A stretch of 64,000 nucleotides of DNA from Eurosta solidaginis (GCF_040869045.1 NC_090320.1:142932941-142996940); one strand, 5' to 3'. Positions 22,401 to 33,370 are shown, counted from the first letter of the stretch. Program-made: numbers and translations. The notes: generated by a model from the sequence alone, not told the origin.

Positions 22401-23281
22401 AGACATTAATCTAATTTCATTGAATTAATTTCCCATACCTTTACCCCATACGTATATTTTAATTCTAATATTAATTTTCTAATCTAGGATTTTACACATT
22501 CATTCATTCATACAGTGAATCGATTAAACCTATGTAAAATTATAACTATCATTATTCTAGGATTTTTATACTAGTTGAGTTGCGCGGGTGGAAGAATTGG
22601 AAGGGAAAGTTGGTATTAGTAGTTGAAAAGAACAATTAGATTTTGATTTTATTTTTAAAGGTTTTTTGTTTTTTTTTGGGAGCAGTGAAGCAGTGTAACG
22701 AAATGCTTCGCTCTTTGTTTGGTGTTAGTTACTAGTATGCTAGTTGTCTAGTGCTAGGTTAGTTGTTTCTCTTTTCTTTTTTCTTTTTTTCTGTTTTTTC
22801 TTTTTTCTTTAGTGAAGATGCCATTCCCCCCTTTTTTATATTTATTCTTTTATTTTAAAGAACGCTTTTATGCGTTTTACGTATTTCCGCTTTATGCGGG
22901 TTTATTCACCAGCCCAATGACTGTAAGATTGTTTTTTATTTTTTTCCATTTTTATTTTGAGCAGTGCGTACATTGTATTAAAAAAATTTTATTTTGCATC
23001 GGAATATAGGCGATTTCGCAGCTGACGAAAGGATCGTGGTGGTGCCTTTTAACCATAAGCGTTGATGATTGCAAATGGCCTACTCATGGCACGAGTAGCT
23101 TCACGTCAATTAAAGCAAAGACCTTATGGTGGAGTTGAACCACACCGATCGTCATCATTCGACCAACGAGTTATTTTGAATTGAAACAACCACTAAATGG
23201 ATCAGTTACATAAAAATGTCCACCCAATGCCCTGGGACTAAAGGATCTAAGCATGAGATTTGCCTTGTGACCAATGTTATC
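22401..23281. other. spacer between integrase and env of the errantivirus
   Basis: Contains AT-rich sequence with poly-T blocks (22660-22960) and a short minus-strand stretch of degraded coding next to the integrase end (23040-23280). No separate gene. Errantiviruses express env by splicing over this region, but I cannot place splice sites. Confidence 0.4.
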
Positions 23282-23712
23282 TCAGACGTTTTTTACATCG
23301 GTATTGTGGAATTTTTTCCCACTTTCAGTAACAATAGTTACGTTTCTGTTTTCAGCAACAGGTTCTCCTTTGTACAGTGGCTTTTGTTTGGCCTTTATCT
23401 GTTTATTTACAATAAATAATTTGTCTTCTGCACTGAAGGTGCGTGATGTAGAACGTTTATTGTTTAAGCTAGCGTTTCTGACCTCCTGCTCCTCTTCTAA
23501 TAGTGCTTTAACGTCTTCATACCTTTTCTCTCTGAAGTCCACCAATCCCTGGTACTTGACTCTAGAAGTTCTGTCAAGGAATACGTCTGCTGGCTTTCGC
23601 TTAATAACAGAGTGAAGGGTATTTTTGTACCGGTCCACTGTTATCGAGACGCGCTCTTTCGGAGTTAATCTATTAAATTCGACAGAAATGCAGCGGTATA
23701 TTTCAATCAAGG
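23282..23712 (-). pseudogene. errantivirus integrase C-terminal region
   Basis: A 142-aa minus frame contains EFNRLTPKERVSI, YNNTLHS-like and RKPADVFLDR blocks, and the terminal basic stretch KQIKAKQKPLYKGEP. These are characteristic of errantivirus integrase after the catalytic core. The catalytic Glu region should lie just upstream, but the sequence beyond 23712 no longer reads as integrase, so the fragment is truncated there. Confidence 0.85.
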
Positions 23713-23827
23713 CATCATTACTTCCCGGCGGGACCCGGTATCGGGAAGGATCCGTTCAAATACAGCCGAATATATCCCTTGGCTGCAAATCGTCCAATAG
23801 GCACGGTCCGTATAACACCCTGGATTA

Positions 23828-23843
23828 GGGATTATCACACATA
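23828..23843. repeat. target site duplication, left
   Basis: GGGATTATCACACATA, identical to 24386-24401. Confidence 0.93.
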
Positions 23844-24385
23844 GGTTAGGTGAGGTTGAACTGGCCGGTCCATGAGGACGTCACATAGACTGAATGAGTC
23901 CGTAGTGTTACCAGAAGTTTGTTTTAATGACCAAACTAAAAAACCCTATCAAAAATCAGGACTTATGTTATAAAATAACTCCGTCCTCTTGGCAAATACT
24001 AGAAGATTCCTAGGACTTAAGCCACTTGCTGCTTCTAGATCTGACAGCTGTATCACTCCTAATAGCTGGAGTCTTAGCCTGGCAAGCGCAGGGCACGAGC
24101 ACAGAACGTACTCGATCGTTTCCTCATCCAGCCCGCACTTCCTACATCTGCTATCAATGACCAAGATTAATTTAAGGGCATGTGACGCCAGAAGGCAGTG
24201 TCTAGTCAGAATACCCGTCGTGAGTATACAATCTTCTCTTTTTAATAAGCACCTTTATTAGTCTAAGGTTGTAAGACCTACACATAATCTTGGACACTTT
24301 ACAGCCCCGCGCTTGAACCCACGCTTTTCCTGCTTGGTCGATCATGTGCAACTCTCGCCTTCACTTAATCTCGCCCAGTCTAATT
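23844..24385 (-). mobile_element. 5'-truncated Jockey-type non-LTR retrotransposon
   Basis: A 542-bp insert flanked by an exact 16-bp duplication, GGGATTATCACACATA (23828-23843 and 24386-24401). The minus strand encodes the C-terminal end of the RNase H/tail region, with CRKCGLDEETIEYVLCSCPA then a leucine-rich stretch and FAKRTELF (24164-23949), as in Jockey-clade elements. Upstream it reads KAWVQARG- and LYTHDGYS-like coding with stops. The 3' untranslated end lies at 23844-23945. Truncation plus a TSD of this length is the signature of target-primed integration. Confidence 0.9.
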
Positions 24386-24401
24386 GGGATTATCACACAT
24401 A
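24386..24401. repeat. target site duplication, right
   Basis: GGGATTATCACACATA, identical to 23828-23843. Confidence 0.93.
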
Positions 24402-25020
24402 CTATAATTAATTTTAATATAAACAAATATTATTAAAAAAGCGCTAAAGAAATAGTATGTCCGGATACTAGAATTGTGCGGTTGTTAACTATTTCTAGTA
24501 ATCGGACACTTTGTCTGGATTCTGGAAAACACTATTATTTTTATTCCAGTATCCGGACAGGTGCATTTACAAAAATATATAAATTTTTTAACTAATTTTA
24601 AACTGTTATCACGTATTTTTATCAATTATTTATAGAATAACAGTCATTTGAAACACTTTTGTGACGAAATTATTAGTAAAAACTCACCTGATAAAATTGA
24701 AGTACAACTAGTAAAAAAATTTAAAAGTATCACGTCTTAACTCTTCACTTCACACACGTAAACTAAAAGTGAAACAACAAAGCTTCTTTTGAAAATAAAG
24801 CAAAAGGCAAATTGCGAAACCGTTATAAATGAGTGGCTTCTTGCAATGAATTTTTCGAATTTTAAAATAAGTCAAACGATTAAAGTGAAAAATGTCCGGT
24901 TACTGGGGGGTGTCCGGTTACGGGTACATCTATCCTATTGCTTTCGACATAAATCTTGCATGAGATGTCGCGCCACATGTACGAAAGACACCGCCGTCGT
25001 CACTAAGGATCGTCATAGAG
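24402..25020. other. AT-rich sequence with CCGGA/T inverted motifs, no gene
   Basis: GTCCGGATACTAGAA near 24459 is mirrored by TTCCAGTATCCGGAC near 24543. ATGTCCGGTTACTGG and TGTCCGGTTACGGG follow at about 24890-24925. These recurrent TCCGG motifs may belong to an element end, possibly that of the transposase-like gene downstream, but no matching terminal repeat was found. Confidence 0.4.
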
Positions 25021-25021
25021 A

Positions 25022-26740
25022 GCTCTAAAAGTTCCTTATAATCACCGCGTATTTGAGTATGTTTGAGCTGATTTCGACAAAACTGTTTTACATATTTGCT
25101 CTATTTCTTCGTAGCTAATTTTGGAACCAACAATCTGGTCATTTATACCGAAACTGTATTGGTCGTGTTTTATATTCTGCCATATGTCAGCGAATCTATT
25201 TAAAATTAGAGTTTCCGGCGCGCACTTTTTGAAAGCATTTTTTAGCACAATCTCATAGATGTGATGACGGCCCGCATGATTGATATGTTTCCGACCAAGA
25301 AGTTCATTCAAAAGCATACAAGCACCACGTGTAAGGCCAGTGTTTGAAGAGGTTGCATCGAAGCTTGAAGCTACTACTTTTTCAGAAATCCCCCACTCAA
25401 CTAGAAATTTGCAAACAGTTTGGGCGATGTTTTTTCCTTACCCGACTCAATTTTGGGAGCTCCTAAAAACTTGGCCGTTCCATTGTAGCTTACCGGAACT
25501 GCCATTCGATCTAAATTTGATCTGCCGACTAAATCCGCCAAAATTTTCCCGTCCCAGTGAACCGCCAAGCGATCGTTGGTACTTAACTATTTAGTAATAC
25601 GTAGACAAACTTAAATATACAAAATATGTTTATCTATGCATAATACCCACGTTTTTTATGAACTCGGACTTTGTTTCATTGAATTGAGAGTGTCGGTTGT
25701 TTTCACACAACTATTTTAGTGAAGTACGATTCAGGACCAGATTATCTGCAGAAATCCCTAAAGCCTCTACTGTTGCAACTAATATATGCATAGCCTGCCG
25801 ATCTGATACCTAAAGTCGTAATAAATATTAATTTGGAGTGAGTCTAATTTTTAAAATCCCTTTTTATTTTTTGCAACCTTTGCTTTATCAAGTGCAGCGC
25901 ATTACCGTGGCTTAATCCAATTTATTTTTATAACAGAACTCGTATTTTGTTGTATGGGTTCATTATCATCATTGACAAAACTATCTGTAGATGCTTCCAT
26001 ATACTCAGATTCAATTTCGGTTTCATTTTCGGAGTAAACTTTAGTGAGAAAACGATTTTATTTCAATTGGAAATAATACATATATAATTATAGTCCACAA
26101 AAGTAACTATTAAACTATTTACCAACTGGCTGCAACTTTGACGTTTGCACATGTTTTGATATCCGTGCTTCTTCCTTTTCTCTTCTCAATTTTTTGTCAA
26201 TCCCCAACATTGAACCCGGTCGTCCTTTCTGCCGCTGCTTTTCCAAAAACACTTTGTCCTGTTCGTTCCTCATCATAGTCAATGCATCGCAAGCCGCAAT
26301 ATCAAAAAGATCATCTAAAACGCTTATAAAAAGATCAAACTCTTTCATCATTCCCGCTGCCATCTTTTCTATCTTCACTTTGTTTAAGGTTTTCCAATCT
26401 TCGTACATTTTTATAAGCTTGCCAGATCATTTATGATGTTCTTGGATTAGAATACGCGCTTGTTGCCAAAATATCGACACAGCATAAATCGCTTGTCTTG
26501 CACTTTCTTTTGCATTTAGTGTCACAAAACACATATATTGTAGAAAAATACTTCTAATACTTGTCTGTTTGAAGGCAATTTGGCTCCTAAAATTTGGTGT
26601 GAAACATGTCCAATCAATGCAATTTCTCGTTGTTGCTCATCACTTTTGCGTGTTTTAACCGATGAAAGTCTGGAATCCAACGATTTTGTCATTTTTATCT
26701 TAAATATTAGACGATTATTTGTAACACTCGAAAGGAACAC
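25022..26740 (-). pseudogene. transposase-like gene of an unclassified DDE-type family, decayed
   Basis: The minus strand carries an ordered set of coding blocks. First is an N-terminal block with HVSHQILGAKLPSNRQVLEV (26740-26524). A block from about 26480 to 26110 contains IFWQQARI, LDDLFDIA and KGRPGSMLGIDKKL. Then come an acidic linker (about 26045-25930), SDRQAMHILVATVEALG (about 25800-25750), HWDGKILADLV (about 25560) and ASSFDATSSNTG...GRHHIYEIVL (25385-25230), and an end near 25022. I recall the same series in repetitive insect and Hydra proteins. HWD and SFDAT may hold catalytic Asp residues. Gaps between blocks look like introns, but stops near 26430 and 25430 show decay. The superfamily assignment is inference. 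Confidence 0.65.
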
Positions 26741-26868
26741 TTGAAATTAGCATGTAAACAAATAAGTTTGGCAAAAACACATTGTAATTCATATCATAAT
26801 GGTTTCAATGCATGAGGAGGGTCGTATGTGTAATGTATATTTCGGTTGTCTTATATGTCTTTTAGCAA

Positions 26869-26940
26869 TCAATATTAACCACTTCTTTTCTCATAGATAT
26901 GTATATATGTAGTTAGAAGTGGCAATCAATTACTAAAAGA
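26869..26940. repeat. 72-bp imperfect hairpin
   Basis: CTTTTAGCAATCAATATTAA CCACTTCT pairs with AGAAGTGGCAATCAATTACT AAAAG downstream. The loop is a TA-rich microsatellite. It could be a small MITE or a terminal structure of the neighbouring transposase-like gene. Confidence 0.55.
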
Positions 26941-27117
26941 CCCAAAGACAAAACTTTAACCAACTTTTGGGTTCCTAGACGTTTCAAATTTTTCATGCTT
27001 TCTTTAGGTAAAATAGAAACTTTTTCAGCCCGGCGCTCATCGATACTACCATCTTTAAAAATTTCCTAGCTTATTGCGGCCACTCTAATGTATACAGCAG
27101 CAAAGGGGGGATCGGAA

Positions 27118-27735
27118 GGGCGGTTGAACGGTGGTAGGGTAGCAGACGGATTAGTACGGCGGTATGGAAGCAGCGGCGGGATCAGCACGGCGGCTGAACG
27201 GCGGTAGGATAACGGACGGCCACGTTGCAGCAGCGGCAGGTTTGGGAGCAGCGGCGGGATCAGCACGGCGGTAGGATAGCGGGCGGCCAACGGTCGGCGT
27301 AACACCGGCGGGATCTGCACGGCGGCTGAACGGCGGTAGGATAGGGGACGGCCAATGGTCGGTATAGCAGCGGCGGAAGAATAGCGGACGGCCAACGGTC
27401 GTCGTGGCAACGGCAGGATGGAAGCAGCGGCGGCACCAGATGGGCGACGATGTGACAGCAGCAGCGGTGGGCTGCGGAGCGCGTACCAGGACGAAAGCGG
27501 GAAGTATGCTGGTAACGGATTTTACCTGTACAGCGGCTGGTTGTTCCGGTAGAGGTAGTCTTCGGCGGGATCGGTGACCTACGAGAAACTGCGAGAACTG
27601 ATTAGTGCTGGACACCCCCGCCTCCGTACTTGCACGCTATATAGCAGGTGCTCAAGGGGGGCGGGACTGTACCAGCCGAAACACCGTGGATCGATCCGCG
27701 GGCGGAGGGGGACTGGACCTTGAAGGCACGCATCA
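27118..27735 (+). repeat. GC-rich minisatellite-like repeat, copy B
   Basis: The same arrangement as 398-1140: tandem 60-65 bp units, then GATGTGACAGCAGCAGCG, CTGTACAGCGGCTGGTTGTT and CACCGTGGATCGATCC. The two copies are in direct orientation about 26.7 kb apart, with unit gains and losses. The minus-strand open frames over it are by-products of composition. Confidence 0.8.
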
Positions 27736-28100
27736 GAGGGAAAGGGGTTATCTGATCATTAAGGCGTCGGTCCGCTCAGCACCTAAGTGGGCGCGGGGGA
27801 CAAAGTAGCATGAAGGCATCCTCCCCGTCGTCCTTACCTATGTGAGGGGTGACCCGCGCCATGACAGCGCCCCTTCCACTCAGCCAGCCGAAGCTAGAGC
27901 TGAGGGAAAGGGGTTGTATCGTCATTAAGGCGTTGGGCCGCTCAACACCTAGGGTGCCTATGGCAAATTCACTCCTTTTATACAGCCTGCGTTGTAAAGC
28001 ACTTAAGAAATGCACCGCTACTTTGGCATTTCTGTATATATTGCCATTTACTGCCACTCGTCATATGGTGGTTGCCTTATTGTTGTAGCCTGCCATCAGC
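27736..28100. repeat. diverged direct repeat in GC-rich flank
   Basis: GAGGGAAAGGGGTTATCTGA with ATTAAGGCGTCGGTCCGCTC near 27737 recurs as GAGGGAAAGGGGTTGTATCG with ATTAAGGCGTTGGGCCGCTC near 27901, a period of about 164 bp. No gene found. Confidence 0.6.
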
Positions 28101-28289
28101 TGTTGGTTGTTATTATACTATATAGGCATATTTTCAGGCGCAAGTAAGAAAAGAGGTACAGTGGGGGTTATATTATTGGAACGCTACGTTACATGCTATT
28201 CCAATTTCTTTCGCAGAAGTTTCTTCACTAAGTTCTGCTTTCTCTGCGATTATTGCTTAGATATCAAACAGAAAATAACCCTTGTGAAT

Positions 28290-28420
28290 ATGGGTTGTAT
28301 GGCTTCGTATAATGGACCGTATTTAGAGACAATAGATTCGCCCGTTGGAGTGTACGAAAGAAAAGTCCTTTCGGCGATTTTTGATCCTCTCCGTGATGCC
28401 ACCGCTATCGGCACCCTTGC
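28290..28420 (+). pseudogene. possible non-LTR RT fragment
   Basis: In the + frame VYERKVLSAIFDPLRD resembles the block that precedes the RWLGHV tail in the RTE-like elements at 61273-61684, where the minus strand reads KIYGPLRVGDGEYRRR. The match covers about 16 residues only. The 163-aa frame around it (28107-28598) shows no other family. Confidence 0.4.
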
Positions 28421-28639
28421 AAGCAGACGAAGGGGAGACCTTCGCCAAGAGGACTTGATCTCCCTTGGTGTAACTTATGTTAAAAAATGGATTTCTGTCG
28501 TGACTTGTTGTACACCGATTAAATCGCCTAGACTGTTAAGCGTCGACCCTTCCCTTCCTGCCCCTTTCCCTCGAAGCCACGAACACAATGGCGCATAGTC
28601 ATAGTTTATAGTTCTTAATTAAGTCGAAACTATTTTGAC

Positions 28640-29680
28640 TATATGTGAGGACCAAATTTTGCCAACAAATTTGGCCCACACAATATTGTCATAGCAACAC
28701 ATAACATACGGCTGAGCGAAGCCAGCAACATACGACACTAGCACCGCAACATGAGGCTAACGAAACCAGCACCACGATCACATAATAAACATATTATGTC
28801 TACAGTAAGTTAAACACACGAACTCAACACGTAATAAACTAGGACATTCCAATTTCAACCGCAACATCAAACAACAATATACCTAAGCCATGCGACTACA
28901 ACAACTACTGTAGCATTATACGTCATACCCACTGTAATGTAGCATTATGCTTCATACCCACTGTAACACACTTGCAATAATACGCATCATGAACTCCAAA
29001 TATATTTTAGTAATAATCATGTTACAATATTTTCCTACATAAATTATTGAACTAACCCAGACGTTTAACTAACTTCAATGGAATGCCGAATATGAAACCC
29101 TTATCCGTTCACAGCCAATAAATTGCTTAGTACATACAAACCATTATGGGAACCAAATAAAAAGTACTCGCATCGATATGCCAACAGGCGTACAAACTTA
29201 CATACTAACGTGTATGCATAGCCTTAACCAAAGTACTCACATCTGCCGACGTTGCTAAATAACATATACAAAACTACATGTATAGAGTCAAGCATACTAC
29301 ACTGCATGTATACAAAGACTGTATACAAACATACATGTACTCATACCCCATTTTCAATGTACATATTTTTAGTTATTAGTATTAAGATATTTATGAATGT
29401 ATAGGTTAAGTAAATTACTATATAAGACAAAGAATTTATTGAATAAACAGAGATTTAATGTTTGCACATCAAAGTAGCAACTTGTCTTTTCATTTCCACA
29501 CTTTCAACTTGTCTTCTAAAAATCCAAACTTTTCACTACAGCTGCTACCGACACACGACCGATCGTAACAACACGGCGAGCAAATCAAAATCATCAGCAC
29601 ATTTATCACGTTTATTGAAGTCTATAATAGCAACGACCGCAGCAAGAAAATATTTAGTCAGCACGGAGCCGTGGTAGCAA
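28640..29680 (+). repeat. AT-rich block with LTR-like features
   Basis: Begins TGTGAGGACCAAATTTTGCC, with a palindrome CCAAATTTTGCCAACAAATTTGG at its start. It holds a TATA-like CTATATAAGAC near 29420 and AATAAACAGAG near 29443. It is followed at about 29671 by TGGTAGCAAACGG, the first part of which matches an initiator-Met-tRNA-type primer site. No partner LTR was found and no coding follows, so a solo or orphan LTR is only a possibility. Confidence 0.3.
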
Positions 29681-29682
29681 AC

Positions 29683-30395
29683 GGATCTAAGCTGAAGATT
29701 GATAGCTCGTAAATAGGTTTTGACCAATGCGAGACATCATCATTCAGATTAGGCGCCAACTGGGCCAAACCAAGCTTTAGGTTGCGCACCGCCGTTCCGC
29801 CACCGCCAACCGTGAGCCGCCATATCAACGCGGGTAAATGCAGTGAAAGCGACGCCGACGCATTCAACCACGCCAGCAACAGAGCCATCGACGCCGACGC
29901 AACCAACCGTGCCAGCTACAGAGACGCCGACGCGATGAAGCCAACCGCGCCATCAAACGGTATAGCCCGGCACTGTGATTATTAGTCGGATCTACGAGCG
30001 GATGGTGATAGCCAGAAATAGGTTTTGACCAATGCCGGACATCACCAACCGACGAGGACGCAGACTGAGCCGTACGTGAGTGTTGTGATTTTTCCCCACT
30101 CATTATACGCTTAAGGCTGCGCTCCGCTTACCCATCACAGCCGACCGCGAGGCGACCCGTAATCGCTACCGAGCCACCATCGTTCAGCAAAATGCATAGC
30201 CCGGCGCTGTGGTTAGTAATCGGATCTACGAGCGGATGGTGATAGCCAGTAAATAGGTTTTGACCAATTCGGGACATCACCACCCGACGTAGACGCAGAC
30301 TGAGCTGTAATTGAGTGTTGCGATCTTTACCCGCTCATATACGCTGAAGGCTGCGCTCCGCCGACCCACCACGGTCGACCGCGAGGCGACACCCG
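29683..30395. repeat. 234-bp tandem repeat, about three units
   Basis: GGATCTACGAGCGGATGGTG followed by AAATAGGTTTTGACCAAT occurs at about 29988 and 30222 (period 234 bp). A diverged unit starts near 29683 with GGATCTAAGCTGAAGATTG. Units share AGGCTGCGCTCCGC and GACCGCGAGGCGAC. Between the first two lies a GACGCCGACGC-rich stretch (29840-29945). No protein family is visible. Confidence 0.75.
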
Positions 30396-30750
30396 ACAGC
30401 AACGGCTCTCTCTCCCCGCGTCAGCGCAACGTCAACGGCATTTAAACCAAGCGTCCTCAGTGACTAAACTCTGATCGCGACGCCAGCGTCAAAGCGTCAT
30501 CAACGAGCGTCCTCAGTGACATTCAGCACGACAGCCAACGTAGCCACGAACGCCAGCGTAGGCACGCCACTAAGGCGTCCAATAACCACGCGCTAACGGG
30601 ACCTAGTGGACCGTTAGCCAATACAAAAGCATAATACAAATAGAAAATACATAAATCAGAGTAACAATAACATAAGCAAGAACGCCATCAGGCACGTCAA
30701 TGGGACTCAGGTGAACCGTTACCCACGCCGATACCGAATACCAAATAAAG
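30396..30750. other. GC-rich sequence with short repeats, no gene
   Basis: GCGTCCTCAGTGAC occurs at about 30451 and 30508, and ACGCCAGCGT recurs. This is probably a continuation of the repeat complex to the left, up to the hAT target duplication. Confidence 0.45.
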
Positions 30751-30955
30751 TAAATAATCAGTGTTGACATATTGACGACGCCGTCGTCATTTTGACGATT
30801 TTCAACTAGAATGACGCTTGGACGATTTTGTTATGGAAAATGACGATTTAAGCCTGCCTTCTATGTAAGATTTATTTTAAATATTTAAACGCCAAGAAAT
30901 AAATCCAATAATGTTGATTTTAGAGGGACACTACAGTAATAAATATTGAAGTGAT

Positions 30956-31592
30956 CAACTTAGCTCGTGAAAACGGCGGAGTGGTGATGATATATTTGCC
31001 TCCGCATTCCACTCATAAAATGTAATCGCTAGACAGAGCATTCATGAGCCCACTCAAGACTTATTACAGTAACGAATTAAAGCGTTTTATGAGAGAAAAT
31101 TTACTAAATTCCAAAGCGTATTAAAAGGTTCAGACTGGTCACGTTGCAGTTAACGGTTTCAGATGTACTGGTATATACCCATTCGATCGCAATATTTTTA
31201 CTGATGCCGACTATATTGCTGCAAACTCTGAAATTTCCGAGCAAAATAATACTTCAAAAAAAATACTTCACCGACATCTAATACAAATCGAGTGACTTCT
31301 CCAGAACCTGTGCTATCAACCAGTAAAGGAGTCGTTTCACCATGGAACCTTCAAAAAATCAGCAGTGAAAGCTAGAAAAGCTGAATGTGAAGAATTAACC
31401 AATGACTCCGAAGTAAGCGTCGCCTACGCAGAATCGAACCAAGGGGACTTTGTTGAAAAGCCTCCAGACGGAGCAATTTGCTCCTTTTGCGAAAAGTTAT
31501 GGAAGGACGAAAGAAATATATCAGAATGGAGTGCTTGTTTACAGTGCGATACGGTTTGGGCTCAAAACGTCTGCATTCCCAAAAAAATCTAA
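30956..31592 (+). pseudogene. pogo/Tigger-like transposase C-terminal part
   Basis: The frame reads through [51 protein letters not shown], then from 31365 a tail ending in a cysteine/tryptophan finger (CSFCEKLW...WSACLQCDTVW). These are the end of the pogo-type DDE domain and its PHD-like C-terminal finger. The catalytic N-terminal half is missing. Stops are present near 31034 and 31120. It lies wholly within the hAT element boundaries. Confidence 0.8.
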
Positions 31593-31849
31593 TTTTTATT
31601 TGCGAGACTTGCACAGAAGCTATTTATCTTTTATTAGTAAAATTGGTAAATTTTAAAAGAAGTTATTTAATATTTTCTTTAGTAGATTAAAATTAGCCTA
31701 CGTTTGCGTACCATATTACCCGCCAATTTTTGGGGAAGCGGCATTTCGAGCTCAACCGAATTTCGTCTTATAAATTGTAAACTGTTGGTGGTATACAACT
31801 TTTGATAAAGTACGTTATAGATGATATTTCACAAAACAAAATGTGGCGA

Positions 31850-32163
31850 AAAAGATGTGAATTGGACTTTTGGTTAGGCCAAAATTACCCAAAAACTAAA
31901 CGCTATACCACAAATGCCGCAATTCCTCTATTTTGAAGACATTTCTATAGTTCCTCCAGAAGTTTTTGGGAAAATATCAAAAGAGCTAACTCTACATACG
32001 CTTTTTTAAATTTATGTGCATTCGTTGCAGATCTAATGTGCTTGCCACACTCTTCAGCGAATGTAGAACGAACTTTTTCTAAAATAAATTTAAACAAAAC
32101 AAAAATCCGAAACCGTCTGGAATCTGATACATTAAAAAGAATATTGCTAGCCCAATATTATTA
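31850..32163 (+). pseudogene. hAT transposase C-terminal dimerisation region
   Basis: From 31998 the + frame reads YAFLNLCAFVADLMCLPHSS, then ANVERTFSKINLNKTKIRN and ends QYY-stop at 32163. SSANVERxFS is the hallmark of the hAT C-terminal dimerisation domain. Upstream DFWLGQNYP near 31862 is probably the preceding part in another frame. The rest of the transposase is absent. Confidence 0.85.
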
Positions 32164-32665
32164 AAAATTGAATAACTTTTCCTGTTATAATATTAAACCG
32201 CAAATAAATATGCTAAAAAATTAACGCGAAAATGTATAACTAAGAAACTAAAATGATATAGGAGGTTCAATTCGAGCTCAAAAAAAAAAAAATATTGTTA
32301 AAATGACTGAAAACAAGTACCTTTTGTATGTAATACAAAACTTATCTTTTAAGACGTTTTTGTTATTTATAAAATAAAACGAAATGAATTGAAAACGATT
32401 TTATATGTTGTATGTGGCAACAAAAAATAACAATTAAAGACAATTTTCAGAAAAGCGCTTTTAAAGTTAATATTGTTGAATTAAATCCGGCGATCTCAAT
32501 TTGGTTTCCGGCGAATACAATCGTACGTCCCCTGGTAATAACCCAAATTCGTCCTAACTCAACTTTGGTTGTTATTGGTTGCTGCCATAGATATGACGAT
32601 TTTTGACGATTTTTGGGCGGCGTCTGACGACTTGGAAAAAAATATATGGCAACGCTGTAAAGAAT

Positions 32666-33039
32666 TGAAATTAAATGAAGTTTTAGGTTAAGTTTGTTAT
32701 AAATAATTGAGTTCAATAAAGTGATTTTTTACGACTTGGAAAAGGGCCCCAAAGTATAAATTTATTGTACGGAACCCTGGATATGGCGAGTATACCCCAG
32801 CAATTATTCAAGAAGCACCGGAGCACAGGGAAAGCTTCGTTACATATGAATATGCGACAATGAATGTTAGTCTCATACAAAGTTGCAATAAATATATTAT
32901 CTGCCCATTTTGATCAATAATATTAAAGTGGACTTACTTCTACTGTAAGATGATCAAAACTTCGAACGCCAAAACAATCGAACGAATCCAGGAAAACAAT
33001 CGCTTCTTCATTTCTTAAAAGATAAATTTAATACGTTTT
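32666..33039. other. no gene seen
   Basis: Anonymous AT-rich sequence between the hAT element and a SINE. Confidence 0.4.
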
Positions 33040-33370
33040 TGTTTCAAAAAATAAATAAATGCAAGGTGCGACAACCTCCGAAAAGATTTTAGGCCGAGCT
33101 TCTCTTCCAATTTGCCTTTTAAATTTTTCATACAAATTGGCGGGACGGGGACCTACATGATTTATGCCGACTCCGAAAGGCAGATGAATTTTCACTGAGA
33201 AGCTTTTCATGGCAGAAATACACTCGGCGTGTTTGCTAAATCATTGCCAATAGGCGACCCCGCTTAGCAAATTGTTTTTCCTAATTGAAATAACTTTTTT
33301 CTAAATTTTCGATGTTGTTTTGACCGGGAGTTGAACCCACGATCTTCGGTGTGGTAGACGGAGCGCGCGT
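33040..33370 (-). mobile_element. tRNA-derived SINE, copy 1
   Basis: On the minus strand a tRNA-like head with B-box-like GGGTTCAACTCCCGG (about 33335) leads into a body with GTATTTCTGCCATGAAAAGC, GCCGACTCCG and GAAGAGAAGCTCGGCC blocks. It ends TTGCATTTATTTATTTTTTG at 33040. Related copies lie at 36168, 44218 and 50813. The short open frames are not genes. Confidence 0.78.

Larger units (their letters stand above)
20056..23712 (-). mobile_element. errantivirus (insect endogenous retrovirus) fragment
   Basis: On the minus strand, in order, are the integrase C-terminal part (23710-23282), a spacer, env (about 22400-20424), a polypurine tract and an LTR (20387-20060). The gag-pol part upstream of the integrase C-terminus is absent. 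The integrase catalytic core is not present in the window next to it. Env is broken by frameshifts and by non-viral-looking sequence at about 21650-22055, so the copy cannot be infectious. Confidence 0.82.
30759..32657 (+). mobile_element. hAT element of 1.9 kb
   Basis: The left end is CAGTGTTGACATAT and the right end is ATATGGCAACGCTG, inverted with hAT-like CAGYGTTGCCA starts. TGACGATTTT-type motifs are repeated just inside both ends. The flanking 8-mers TAAATAAT (30751-30758) and TAAAGAAT (32658-32665) match at 7 of 8 positions, the hAT target length. The + strand retains the hAT C-terminal dimerisation segment. A block of pogo/Tigger-like coding also lies inside. Confidence 0.8.

Noticed and set aside
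28107..28598. 163-aa frame as a host gene
   Set aside because: Apart from a 16-residue RT-like block it has no family. The start region is cysteine- and phenylalanine-rich AT sequence.
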